Assembly: GCA_023131215.1 (NCBI GenBank)
Contig: JAGLZV010000151.1
Location: 1 to 5,226 of the forward strand
Length of the DNA stretch: 5,226 nt
Reading direction: 5' to 3'
From: Candidatus Methanophagales archaeon
GTDB lineage: Archaea; Halobacteriota; Syntropharchaeia; Alkanophagales; Methanospirareceae
A program made the position numbers and the translations under genes. The notes beneath the pieces are model-generated. The model saw only the letters and a list, made by a program, of their open reading frames with translations. It had not been told where the DNA came from and did not search any database. Every line of letters begins with the position of its first letter. Positions within the stretch are counted from its first letter, which is position 1. Of the stretch, positions 1 to 4,554 are shown piece by piece.

Positions 1-872
1 GGCACATTCAGCGTATCCATCAAAGAGAGAGCCCCGACTTTCTTGCACTCTTCTATAAACTTCTCCATTGTGTTTATTGGAGCCAATCCCGAAAAACCCA
101 CAACATCGGCTGTGGCATCTCCCGCCATTCTCGCTTCCAAGTTTCCAGTATCCAGCGTCTTAAGATCGGCAAAAACAACCGTCTCAGGTCTCAGTTGGTG
201 AATCTTCTGCACCACTTCAACGCCATACCGCTTGATAAGCGGCGTTCCTGCCTCTATTATTATCGCATCACTTCTGGGTAAGGCTCTAATAATACCCTCT
301 ACCCTCCTCCAGTCGGGAATGTCCAGCGCAACCTCCAGATATGGCGGCTTTTTCAGGTTATTCATTTTGAATCCTATCATCGCATGTATTGATTTATCTT
401 TTTCTTCTAAAACTTTATCTATATCAGGGAACTTCTGAATCGCTCGTGATAGGGCAAGCTTTGTTGCCGCATAGTTGTACCGGTATATCCTCTGATAATC
501 TCTGCCTCTGGGATGGATGAACACTGAAACTATAACCACGAGTTCTTCTACTTCGGATTTCGGTATTATGCCCTCTTCCACAGCATCAGCAACCGCCTTT
601 GCAACAGCACTTTGTGCAGGCCCAAACATCTTTTCTGCATCCGCGAGGTTTCTTATGCTTACTTTCGGCACTATAAGTGTCATTGGCTTGGTGGGAAGAT
701 TTGGTCTAATAACGCCAAGAATGGGTGTATGTCCTTGCCTGGGCTGGGCAATAGAACATGCAAATGCAGTACCTGCCGCCTCTCTCTTACCACCTATAAT
801 CAGGTCAATATGCGCTATTTCCGGCTCTTCTCCTACAAGAGCCTCTCCCACCAGAAATCCCTCGTCAATCAT
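1..872 (-). CDS. fae-hps: Bifunctional formaldehyde-activating enzyme / 3-hexulose-6-phosphate synthase (Fae-Hps), 3' end beyond left edge
   Basis: Reading the minus strand from the ATG at 870-872 gives 290 codons with no stop before the left edge. Archaeal Fae-Hps proteins are about 390-400 residues, so roughly 100 C-terminal residues are missing. Residues 1-160 are the Fae domain: VGEALVGEE near the start, then AHIDLIIG with H21 at the position of the catalytic His of bacterial Fae, APNLPxKP-like RPNLPTKP at 56-63, FGPAQ at 83-87, and [10 protein letters not shown] at 132-141. From about residue 176 comes an OMP-decarboxylase-fold Hps domain: ALD at 182-184, EAGTPL at 207-212, and the DLKTLD metal/substrate motif at 236-241. 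By family knowledge, Fae condenses formaldehyde with tetrahydromethanopterin and Hps interconverts hexulose-6-phosphate with ribulose-5-phosphate plus formaldehyde; in archaea this supplies pentoses. The protein is cytosolic. The start overlaps the upstream 101-residue gene by 8 nt and has no clear Shine-Dalgarno, so coupled translation is likely (inference). Confidence 0.95.
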   Translation of the reverse strand, partial: MIDEGFLVGEALVGEEPEIAHIDLIIGGKREAAGTAFACSIAQPRQGHTPILGVIRPNLPTKPMTLIVPKVSIRNLADAEKMFGPAQSAVAKAVADAVEEGIIPKSEVEELVVIVSVFIHPRGRDYQRIYRYNYAATKLALSRAIQKFPDIDKVLEEKDKSIHAMIGFKMNNLKKPPYLEVALDIPDWRRVEGIIRALPRSDAIIIEAGTPLIKRYGVEVVQKIHQLRPETVVFADLKTLDTGNLEARMAGDATADVVGFSGLAPINTMEKFIEECKKVGALSLMDTLNV

Positions 873-1170
873 AGGTATCTATTTTATGCTCGTAACCCCT
901 TGCATTTGCGAAATTTACAAGCTCGCTGTTCTCGTGCCATATCCTTATATGGAGAAACCCTCCCCTCTCGTCCAGCCCCATAATCTCTCTTACAAAAGTA
1001 GGAAAATCCGGAGGAATGGTTTTATTACCCCTTATAAGATAATCCAGATAATCCTTAAGCAAAATTAACCTGCCCTCTTTTCCCTTCTCTTTTAATTTTA
1101 TCTTTAGCTTTTTATGAAATACACTTTCCTCTTCGTTAACCTCAACTTCCTCCTCACTCAATTTAACCAC
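865..1170 (-). CDS. Uncharacterised 101-residue protein between marker 6 and Fae-Hps
   Basis: I do not recognise this family. The frame opens with GTG at 1168-1170 and ends with TGA at 865-867, giving 101 residues. The N-terminus is acidic ([10 protein letters not shown] at 6-15), followed by a lysine-rich stretch (residues 20-31, [13 protein letters not shown] region). Next is a likely helix ([15 protein letters not shown], 34-48), then [29 protein letters not shown] (53-81), which reads like a small folded alpha/beta domain. There is no signal peptide or membrane span and no cysteine. Its reality is supported by its position: it exactly bridges two recognised genes, overlapping each by 8 nt (GTGGTTAA upstream, ATGATTGA downstream), and an AAAAGGAG site lies 10 nt before the GTG. 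No in-frame upstream alternative exists, because a TAG at 1189-1191 closes the frame. Co-expression with marker 6 and Fae-Hps is an inference from the overlaps. Confidence 0.65.
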   Translation of the reverse strand: MVKLSEEEVEVNEEESVFHKKLKIKLKEKGKEGRLILLKDYLDYLIRGNKTIPPDFPTFVREIMGLDERGGFLHIRIWHENSELVNFANARGYEHKIDTYD

Positions 1171-1549
1171 CCATTTTCTTCTCCTTTTCTATTTTGTTCA
1201 ATGCTACCCTCACCATGGGAAGCAATTGACATTCAAGCTCTAACTGATGAAAGCCAGCTCTTGGTCCACCTTTTCTCGTCGCTCTACATATCCTTGGGTC
1301 GCCGATTGGAAAACCCCGTGGTTTTGAAAAAATGCCATTCTTATCCATTTCCCTTACCTCTTCTACTATCTCTCTTACTTTCTTTTCCTCCCCTTCCACC
1401 AATGCACCAAAACATGTCTCTTTTACCCTGATGTCCAAGCTTGCCATACTCTCATCTTCGCTAATCATGGATAAGATCTTACTCTTCACCTGCTCTGGTG
1501 TTATCTCCGAGTCCGGTGAGATCAAAATCACCCTCGTCTCAATTCCCAT
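1163..1549 (-). CDS. mmp6: Methanogenesis marker protein 6 family
   Basis: A 128-residue cytosolic protein that I match by memory to methanogenesis marker protein 6, a small family found in archaea carrying methyl-coenzyme M reductase; its biochemical role is not established. Recognisable blocks are TRVILISPDSEITPEQ at 5-20, KETCFGALVEG at 43-53, the strongly conserved-looking RGFPIGDPRICRA at 78-90, and GGPRAGFHQLE at 94-104, followed by a short charged tail ([10 protein letters not shown]). Cysteines at 46, 88 and 107 are visible, the first two inside the conserved blocks. The ATG at 1547-1549 is preferred because TRVILISPDS is the expected N-terminus and no earlier start fits. A run of seven G lies just upstream in place of an ordinary ribosome binding site. 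The gene heads a three-gene minus-strand cluster whose downstream member starts within its last codons. The marker 6 call is confident, the function unknown. Confidence 0.85.
   Translation of the reverse strand: MGIETRVILISPDSEITPEQVKSKILSMISEDESMASLDIRVKETCFGALVEGEEKKVREIVEEVREMDKNGIFSKPRGFPIGDPRICRATRKGGPRAGFHQLELECQLLPMVRVALNKIEKEKKMGG
1181..1188 (-). promoter_or_regulatory. Ribosome binding site deciding the GTG start of the 101-residue gene
   Basis: The minus strand reads AAAAGGAG here, ten bases before the GTG at 1168-1170 and inside the end of the marker 6 gene. It is the only good Shine-Dalgarno match near this junction and supports the GTG start over the TTG three codons later. Confidence 0.5.
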
Positions 1550-1553
1550 TTTT

Positions 1554-1560
1554 CCCCCCC
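1554..1560 (-). promoter_or_regulatory. Seven-G run in ribosome-binding position of the marker 6 gene
   Basis: On the minus strand seven consecutive G residues end four bases before the marker 6 ATG. A pure G run can pair weakly with the anti-Shine-Dalgarno pyrimidines, so it may act as a ribosome binding site, but its composition and close spacing are unusual. It could also be a slippage-prone tract or carry a sequencing error, though no reading frame depends on its length. Confidence 0.3.
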
Positions 1561-1579
1561 TTTTCGTTCTTATTTTTTC

Positions 1580-1591
1580 TTTAATAAAACT
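1580..1591 (-). promoter_or_regulatory. Putative TATA box for the marker 6 / Fae-Hps cluster
   Basis: The minus strand reads GTTTTATTAAAG about 31-42 bases before the marker 6 ATG. This fits an archaeal TATA element with transcription starting roughly 10-15 bases before the gene. The whole intergenic stretch is AT-rich, so the assignment is tentative. Confidence 0.3.
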
Positions 1592-1606
1592 TTCTTTCTA
1601 AAGAAA
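1591..1606. repeat. Short inverted repeat upstream of the marker 6 gene
   Basis: Arms TTTCTTT (1591-1597) and AAAGAAA (1600-1606) flank a two-base centre, so in practice a 6-bp stem with a 4-base loop. It abuts the putative marker 6 promoter. It may be a weak terminator for the tRNA transcript, an operator, or chance in AT-rich DNA. Confidence 0.35.
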
Positions 1607-1628
1607 ACTTTTCCCTTTGTTTTCTTAT

Positions 1629-1703
1629 GCGAAGTATTTTAATCAAACTTTGCTAAAGTTTGTTGCGAAGCGTTTTTGATCAAACTTTTTCTAAAAGTTT
1701 GTT
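1629..1703. repeat. Two tandem direct repeats, each containing a hairpin, at the 3' side of tRNA-Ile
   Basis: Unit A (1629-1664, 36 bp) and unit B (1665-1703, 39 bp) lie head to tail. Both begin GCGAAG, run through a T-rich stretch to ATCAAACTTT, and end AGTTTGTT. Each has a perfect inverted repeat: 8-bp arms CAAACTTT/AAAGTTTG with a 3-base loop in A (1644-1662), and 9-bp arms CAAACTTTT/AAAAGTTTG with a 3-base loop in B (1681-1701). Unit B also has the palindrome TTTGATCAAA at 1675-1684. On the minus strand they sit immediately downstream of the tRNA, so a transcription terminator or 3' processing boundary is the simplest role. A dispersed genomic repeat is the alternative. Together with the flanking sequence they fill most of the gene-free stretch 1550-1705. 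Confidence 0.75.
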
Positions 1704-1705
1704 AA

Positions 1706-1780
1706 TGGGCCCGCGGAGATTTGAACTCCGGACCTCTCGGTTATCAGCCGAGCGCTCCAACCAGACTAAGCTACGAGCCC
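1706..1780 (-). tRNA. trnI: tRNA-Ile, anticodon GAU
   Basis: The minus strand folds as a complete 75-nt cloverleaf. The acceptor arm GGGCTCG pairs with CGGGCCC, with one T-G wobble. The anticodon arm is CTCGG, loop CTGATAA, CCGAG, which places anticodon GAT for isoleucine AUC/AUU codons. The T arm is CGGAG, loop TTCAAAT, CTCCG. The discriminator base is A at 1706. CCA is not encoded, since the next bases are TTA, so the CCA-adding enzyme is needed, as is common in archaea. There is no intron in the anticodon loop. Tandem hairpin repeats follow the 3' end directly, and a long inverted repeat lies upstream. Confidence 0.97.
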
Positions 1781-1794
1781 TCTTCTATTTGGTA

Positions 1795-1880
1795 ATAGCC
1801 AGATAGTGAATAGCCAATAGGGGGTATATTATATCTGCCTAACCCCCTAATCCCTATTTGCCTACTTGGCTATTGGCTAT
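1795..1880. repeat. Composite inverted repeat with ATAGCC motifs between tRNA-Ile and the DUF424 gene
   Basis: ATAGCCAATAG at 1810-1820 is a perfect 11-base match to the reverse complement of 1870-1880. TAGGGGGT at 1818-1825 pairs perfectly with ACCCCCTA at 1842-1849. The two pairings can be stacked as one long imperfect hairpin with the extra bases 1850-1872 bulged. A further direct copy of ATAGCC is at 1795-1800. The element occupies most of the gene-free stretch 1781-1931 and carries no open reading frame. It may be a non-coding dispersed repeat or a regulatory structure; nothing indicates a transposase-type element. Confidence 0.7.
1825..1835 (-). promoter_or_regulatory. Possible TATA box for tRNA-Ile
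   Basis: The minus strand reads GATATAATATA about 45-55 bases before the mature tRNA 5' end. This would suit an archaeal promoter giving a leader of some 20 bases removed by RNase P. It lies in the loop of the 1810-1880 inverted repeat. Positional evidence only. Confidence 0.35.
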
Positions 1881-1892
1881 AAGCTATGGATA

Positions 1893-1909
1893 TTATTAAT
1901 TAATTTTTA
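1893..1909 (+). promoter_or_regulatory. Putative TATA region of the DUF424 gene
   Basis: An uninterrupted AT stretch (ATTAATTAATTTTTA core) is centred about 29 bases before the GTG start at 1932. With no Shine-Dalgarno visible between it and the GTG, a leaderless transcript beginning at or near the start codon is the natural reading. This is an inference from spacing. Confidence 0.4.
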
Positions 1910-1931
1910 CCCATAAAACTTATTCTTTATT

Positions 1932-2240
1932 GTGAGCAACCAAAAAAAGATATACATAAAGGAGCATAACTTCGGCGCTGACATAATGGTAGCAGTGTGC
2001 GATACGGAGTTAATAGGGAAAAGCTTTGAAGATAGGGGACTTCTCCTCAAGATTACAGAAAGTTTTTATAAAGGTGAAGAAGCAACCGAAAGAGAAGTGG
2101 TGAGTTCTTTGAAGCACGCAACCATAGCGAATTTGGTAGGTAAAAGAGCGATAAAATGCGCCTTGGACAATAATTTTATCGAAGAAGCCAATGTGATTTT
2201 CGTGGCTGGCGTGCCTCATGCACAGATAGTGAAGATTTAA
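1932..2240 (+). CDS. DUF424 family protein
   Basis: A 102-residue cytosolic protein that I recognise as the archaeal DUF424 family, whose function is not established to my knowledge. The family signature is easy to see: IYIKEHN at 7-13, MVAVCDTELIGKSF at 19-32, a middle helical segment, then HATIANLVGKRAIKCAL at 62-78 and NVIFVAGVPHAQIVKI at 87-102, the last block ending almost at the C-terminus as in other members. The length is typical (about 95-105 residues). The start is GTG at 1932-1934. The only in-frame ATG downstream would remove the first strand, so GTG is favoured despite no ribosome binding site. It is a single-gene unit, convergent with the phosphoesterase gene and separated from it by a hairpin. 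Cysteines at 23 and 76 are present but form no obvious metal motif. Confidence 0.88.
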   Translation: MSNQKKIYIKEHNFGADIMVAVCDTELIGKSFEDRGLLLKITESFYKGEEATEREVVSSLKHATIANLVGKRAIKCALDNNFIEEANVIFVAGVPHAQIVKI

Positions 2241-2254
2241 GGGACTGAAAAAAT

Positions 2255-2280
2255 AAAGTTTTTTGCTTGCAAAAAACTTT
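2255..2280. terminator. Bidirectional hairpin terminator between convergent genes
   Basis: Perfect 12-base arms AAAGTTTTTTGC (2255-2266) and GCAAAAAACTTT (2269-2280) flank a TT centre, so in practice an 11-bp stem with a 4-base loop. It lies in the 40-bp gap between the DUF424 stop and the phosphoesterase stop. T-rich runs follow on each strand (2278-2282 on plus; a TTTATTTTTT stretch on minus), as expected for termination from both sides. The AAAGTTT core resembles the hairpins at 1644-1701. Confidence 0.75.
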
Positions 2281-3771
2281 TTATTCGCTCTTCTCCTCCT
2301 TCATAACAGATAGAAAACGTTTTGTTACTGCATCTTCTGCAAGTTGCATGAGCGTATCTTTATCTTTTATCCCGCTGAAAATGCCAAGTGATAACTGTGC
2401 CGCAGCCATCGTTGCGTGTCCGCCCGCAGAACCTATTTCTCCAAATGCACTGACAAACGCATCGCCTATATTCACTCTTATGTCCTTACTCCTCCCGGAA
2501 ACGCATATTACATCCTCGCACAGCCCTATCACAATAGCAGTTGTGATCCCTTCGAGGTTAAGCAAATAATCCGCAGCCTGAGGGATAGCATCTCGGTTCG
2601 CCACCGCTCCTACATTTGTTATCAAATAACTCCCCTTTATCTTTTTGTGCACTATCGCATCACCTATTACGTTTAGCATTTCTGTTGACATGGGTGGCGT
2701 TTCTATTTGCTCTAAAAGGTCTTTATCCGCCTTTACGTGTAGGAAAGCAGCGGCGGAAAAATCCGATGGATGCGTCTCACGCTTAAAACTACTCGTATCT
2801 GTTCTTATTCCTTGCAAAAGAGCGGTTGCTAACACTTTATCCACTGGTATATCCAGTTCTTGCAGATACCTCGTCATTATCGTTGAAGTCGCACCATTAT
2901 CTGTTCGAACGTCAAAAAAATCAGCATACACTTTTTCCTTATTATTCGCCACATGATGGTCTATGATGATGTCCACATTACCCTCCGGGGGCAGAAGATT
3001 GTTTGCACCCGGAACGGTAGCATCTATAAGCGCCAACTTATCATATTCCTTTAATTCATCCTCACGCTCTATTCTCCTCATCTCTATCCCTAAGATGTTT
3101 ACAAAAGCTCGATTTATATGATGCCCTATTTCTCCTCGATACAATATATCTGCTGATACATCCACGTTCTTTGCTATCTGCTTTAGTGCAAGAGCAGAAG
3201 CTATTGCATCAGAATCCGGGCTGTCGTGGACAACAATTCCTAACTTCCCTTTTCCTTTTCTTTTTTCCTTTATCTCTTCTATCATCGCGGCTAATTCTTT
3301 CGCTTTCCTCTGAGCCTCTATTTTCTCCAGAGACTCTAACGCCGCTCTTGCCGTTATATCACGGATGGATAAAGCCACGTCAACGTCTAACTCCTTTAAA
3401 TCCTCTTTATCCTCGGGTTCAATCGCTCGCACTACTAAACGTGTCTGAGGTAACGTCTCTTTTACATTTTTCACCGCTTTTTTGTTCACTTCGCTGTCGT
3501 TGCTCAGAATAAAAATCGCTTCTGGCTCACCCTCGCCTCTTACCTTAGTGATCACCTCTGGCTCGCTTATGTCACCAACGAAAGCAATGAAATCCTCCTC
3601 CTTCAGCAATTCCACTTTCTTCTCATCTGTATCCACTATGACAACCTCAATCCCCCGCGCTTTCAACTCGTTTGCCACTGCATAGCCAACCCTTCCGCAG
3701 CCAAAAATTGCTTGCAGCACCTTACCTTTACCTTTCCGCTTATGCTCTGTTTCGCTTTCTTCTGCGCTCAT
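2281..3771 (-). CDS. TrkA-N (RCK) / DHH-DHHA1 phosphoesterase fusion protein
   Basis: A 496-residue soluble protein with two parts. Residues 17-140 form a Rossmann RCK N-domain: FGCGRVG with glycines 24, 26 and 29, and the acidic residue D47 after strand two (VVIVDTD), so NAD(H) or another adenine nucleotide is the likely ligand. A charged helix (about 140-175) leads to a DHH domain: HDSPDSDAIASA at 182-193 (H182, D186, D188), ALID with D250, DHH at 271-273, and GIRTDT with D325, together the expected two-metal site. The DHHA1 domain follows with GRSKDIRVN at 426-434 and GSAGGHATMAAA at 447-458, matching the substrate-binding GGH motif. DHH-DHHA1 enzymes of this type hydrolyse nanoRNA, pAp or cyclic dinucleotides. 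A c-di-AMP phosphodiesterase steered by an RCK sensor is attractive but unproven; the substrate is not determined by sequence. The usual RCK C-domain is absent. The gene is a single unit, divergent from mptE. The ATG at 3769-3771 precedes a short charged tail, so a slightly later start is possible. Confidence 0.93.
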   Translation of the reverse strand: MSAEESETEHKRKGKGKVLQAIFGCGRVGYAVANELKARGIEVVIVDTDEKKVELLKEEDFIAFVGDISEPEVITKVRGEGEPEAIFILSNDSEVNKKAVKNVKETLPQTRLVVRAIEPEDKEDLKELDVDVALSIRDITARAALESLEKIEAQRKAKELAAMIEEIKEKRKGKGKLGIVVHDSPDSDAIASALALKQIAKNVDVSADILYRGEIGHHINRAFVNILGIEMRRIEREDELKEYDKLALIDATVPGANNLLPPEGNVDIIIDHHVANNKEKVYADFFDVRTDNGATSTIMTRYLQELDIPVDKVLATALLQGIRTDTSSFKRETHPSDFSAAAFLHVKADKDLLEQIETPPMSTEMLNVIGDAIVHKKIKGSYLITNVGAVANRDAIPQAADYLLNLEGITTAIVIGLCEDVICVSGRSKDIRVNIGDAFVSAFGEIGSAGGHATMAAAQLSLGIFSGIKDKDTLMQLAEDAVTKRFLSVMKEEKSE

Positions 3772-3803
3772 TTGTTCGGTTTTTATTCATTGTAATAAGA
3801 TTT

Positions 3804-3815
3804 GTTTTTTAAACT
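3804..3815 (-). promoter_or_regulatory. Putative TATA box of the TrkA-N/DHH gene
   Basis: The minus strand reads AGTTTAAAAAAC about 33-44 bases before the ATG at 3771, leaving a short leader of roughly ten bases. The divergent intergenic region (3772-3876) is so AT-rich that other placements are possible. Confidence 0.35.
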
Positions 3816-3820
3816 TTTCT

Positions 3821-3830
3821 CTTTTAAAAG
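3821..3830. promoter_or_regulatory. Palindrome CTTTTAAAAG in the divergent promoter region
   Basis: A perfect 10-bp palindrome lies between the putative TATA boxes of the divergent phosphoesterase and mptE genes. Its place would suit an operator shared by both, but a palindrome made mainly of A and T in such DNA can easily be chance. Confidence 0.2.
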
Positions 3831-3842
3831 ACTTTTTCCTTT

Positions 3843-3850
3843 GATATACT
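3843..3850 (+). promoter_or_regulatory. Putative TATA box of mptE
   Basis: GATATACT, inside a T-rich context, is centred about 30 bases before the mptE ATG at 3877. No Shine-Dalgarno is present in the intervening bases, so transcription probably starts at or just before the ATG and the message is nearly leaderless (inference). Confidence 0.45.
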
Positions 3851-3876
3851 TTTCCTTACATTTACTAAGAAAAAGT

Positions 3877-4539
3877 ATGAGGTATAGCGCCTGGGAACCG
3901 ATTTACGAGGAGATATTGAAAGATTTTGGATTTGATAGAAAAAAGGACGAAGAAGCGGCAAGAATAGCATTAGAGATAATTAGTCGCAAAGGTATTAAAG
4001 GGAAGAACGTGAAAAGGGCGATAGAAAGCCTGATAAAAGGAAAAGCTGCTATAATCTGTGGCAATGCACCCTGTTTGGAGAACGATATACGAGAAAAAGA
4101 GTTCGATAGCGATATTTCTTCTTTTAATCGTGATTTTGTTGTAATAGCAGCAGACGGAGCTACTTCCGTTCTTCTACGCAATGCCATAATACCTGATATT
4201 GTGGTTACCGACCTCGATGGGAACATTGCTGATATAATCTATGCGAACAGACTTGGCTCGATAATCGTAGTGCATGCACACGGAAACAACATAGAGAAGC
4301 TGAAGAAGGTATTGCCAGCATTAAATGAGAAGGTGATATGCACAACGCAAAGTAAACCAATTCACAATGTGCACAACTTTGGCGGGTTCACGGATGGTGA
4401 TAGATGTGTGTTTCTGGCTAAGGAATTTGGTGCGAAAAGAATAGAACTTATAGGTTTTGATTTCGATGATAAAAACGTAAGTGAGAAAAAGAGAAAAAAA
4501 TTGAAATGGGCAAAGCGGCTGATTGGGGATATTTTGTAG
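3877..4539 (+). CDS. mptE: 6-hydroxymethyl-7,8-dihydropterin pyrophosphokinase MptE (DUF115 family)
   Basis: A 220-residue cytosolic protein. By family knowledge MptE transfers pyrophosphate from ATP to 6-hydroxymethyl-7,8-dihydropterin in archaeal tetrahydromethanopterin synthesis, and is unrelated to bacterial FolK. Visible family blocks are AIICGNAPCLENDI at 58-71 (nucleotide loop), VIAADGATSVLLRNAIIPDIVVTDLDG at 89-115 with D93, D107, D112 and D114 as likely magnesium or substrate ligands, VVHAHGNN at 131-138, FGGFTDGDRC at 168-177, and ELIGFDFD at 190-197. The N-terminal MRYSAWEPIYEEIL is characteristic and sets the start at 3877. An in-frame ATG at 3802 would add 25 hydrophobic residues translated from promoter DNA and is rejected. 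The cysteine at 66 replaces the serine I would expect in the APSL-type loop. It stands alone on the plus strand; no T-rich terminator follows its stop within the 15-bp gap. Its product serves the same cofactor used by Fae in this window. Confidence 0.92.
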   Translation: MRYSAWEPIYEEILKDFGFDRKKDEEAARIALEIISRKGIKGKNVKRAIESLIKGKAAIICGNAPCLENDIREKEFDSDISSFNRDFVVIAADGATSVLLRNAIIPDIVVTDLDGNIADIIYANRLGSIIVVHAHGNNIEKLKKVLPALNEKVICTTQSKPIHNVHNFGGFTDGDRCVFLAKEFGAKRIELIGFDFDDKNVSEKKRKKLKWAKRLIGDIL

Positions 4540-4552
4540 ATAAAAAAGAAAA
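4540..4552 (-). terminator. T-rich terminator of the oxidoreductase gene
   Basis: Downstream of the stop the minus strand reads CTTTTCTTTTTTATC, a T-tract of the kind that ends transcription in archaea. It overlaps the end of the convergent mptE by a base or so and leaves no hairpin. Confidence 0.4.
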
Positions 4553-4554
4553 GG

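Noticed and set aside
517..1068. Open plus-strand frame of 183 codons, with another in 612-983
   Set aside because: Both are antisense shadows of the Fae-Hps gene, whose minus-strand translation carries the family motifs throughout.
1629..1703. Tandem repeats as a CRISPR array
   Set aside because: There are only two imperfect copies, directly abutting with no spacers, and no cas genes nearby.
1706..1780. tRNA-Ile as an attachment site of an integrated element
   Set aside because: No second copy of the tRNA 3' end and no integrase gene are visible in the window, and the neighbouring genes are ordinary archaeal chromosomal genes.
3171..3685. Plus-strand Ser/Leu-rich frames at 3171-3512 and 3482-3685
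   Set aside because: They are antisense to the RCK and DHH coding region and have low-complexity composition with no recognisable domain.
3802..3876. Possible earlier mptE start giving a hydrophobic, signal-like N-terminus
   Set aside because: The 25 extra residues are Phe/Leu/Lys-rich translations of T-rich promoter DNA, they contain the likely TATA box, and family homology begins at the ATG at 3877.
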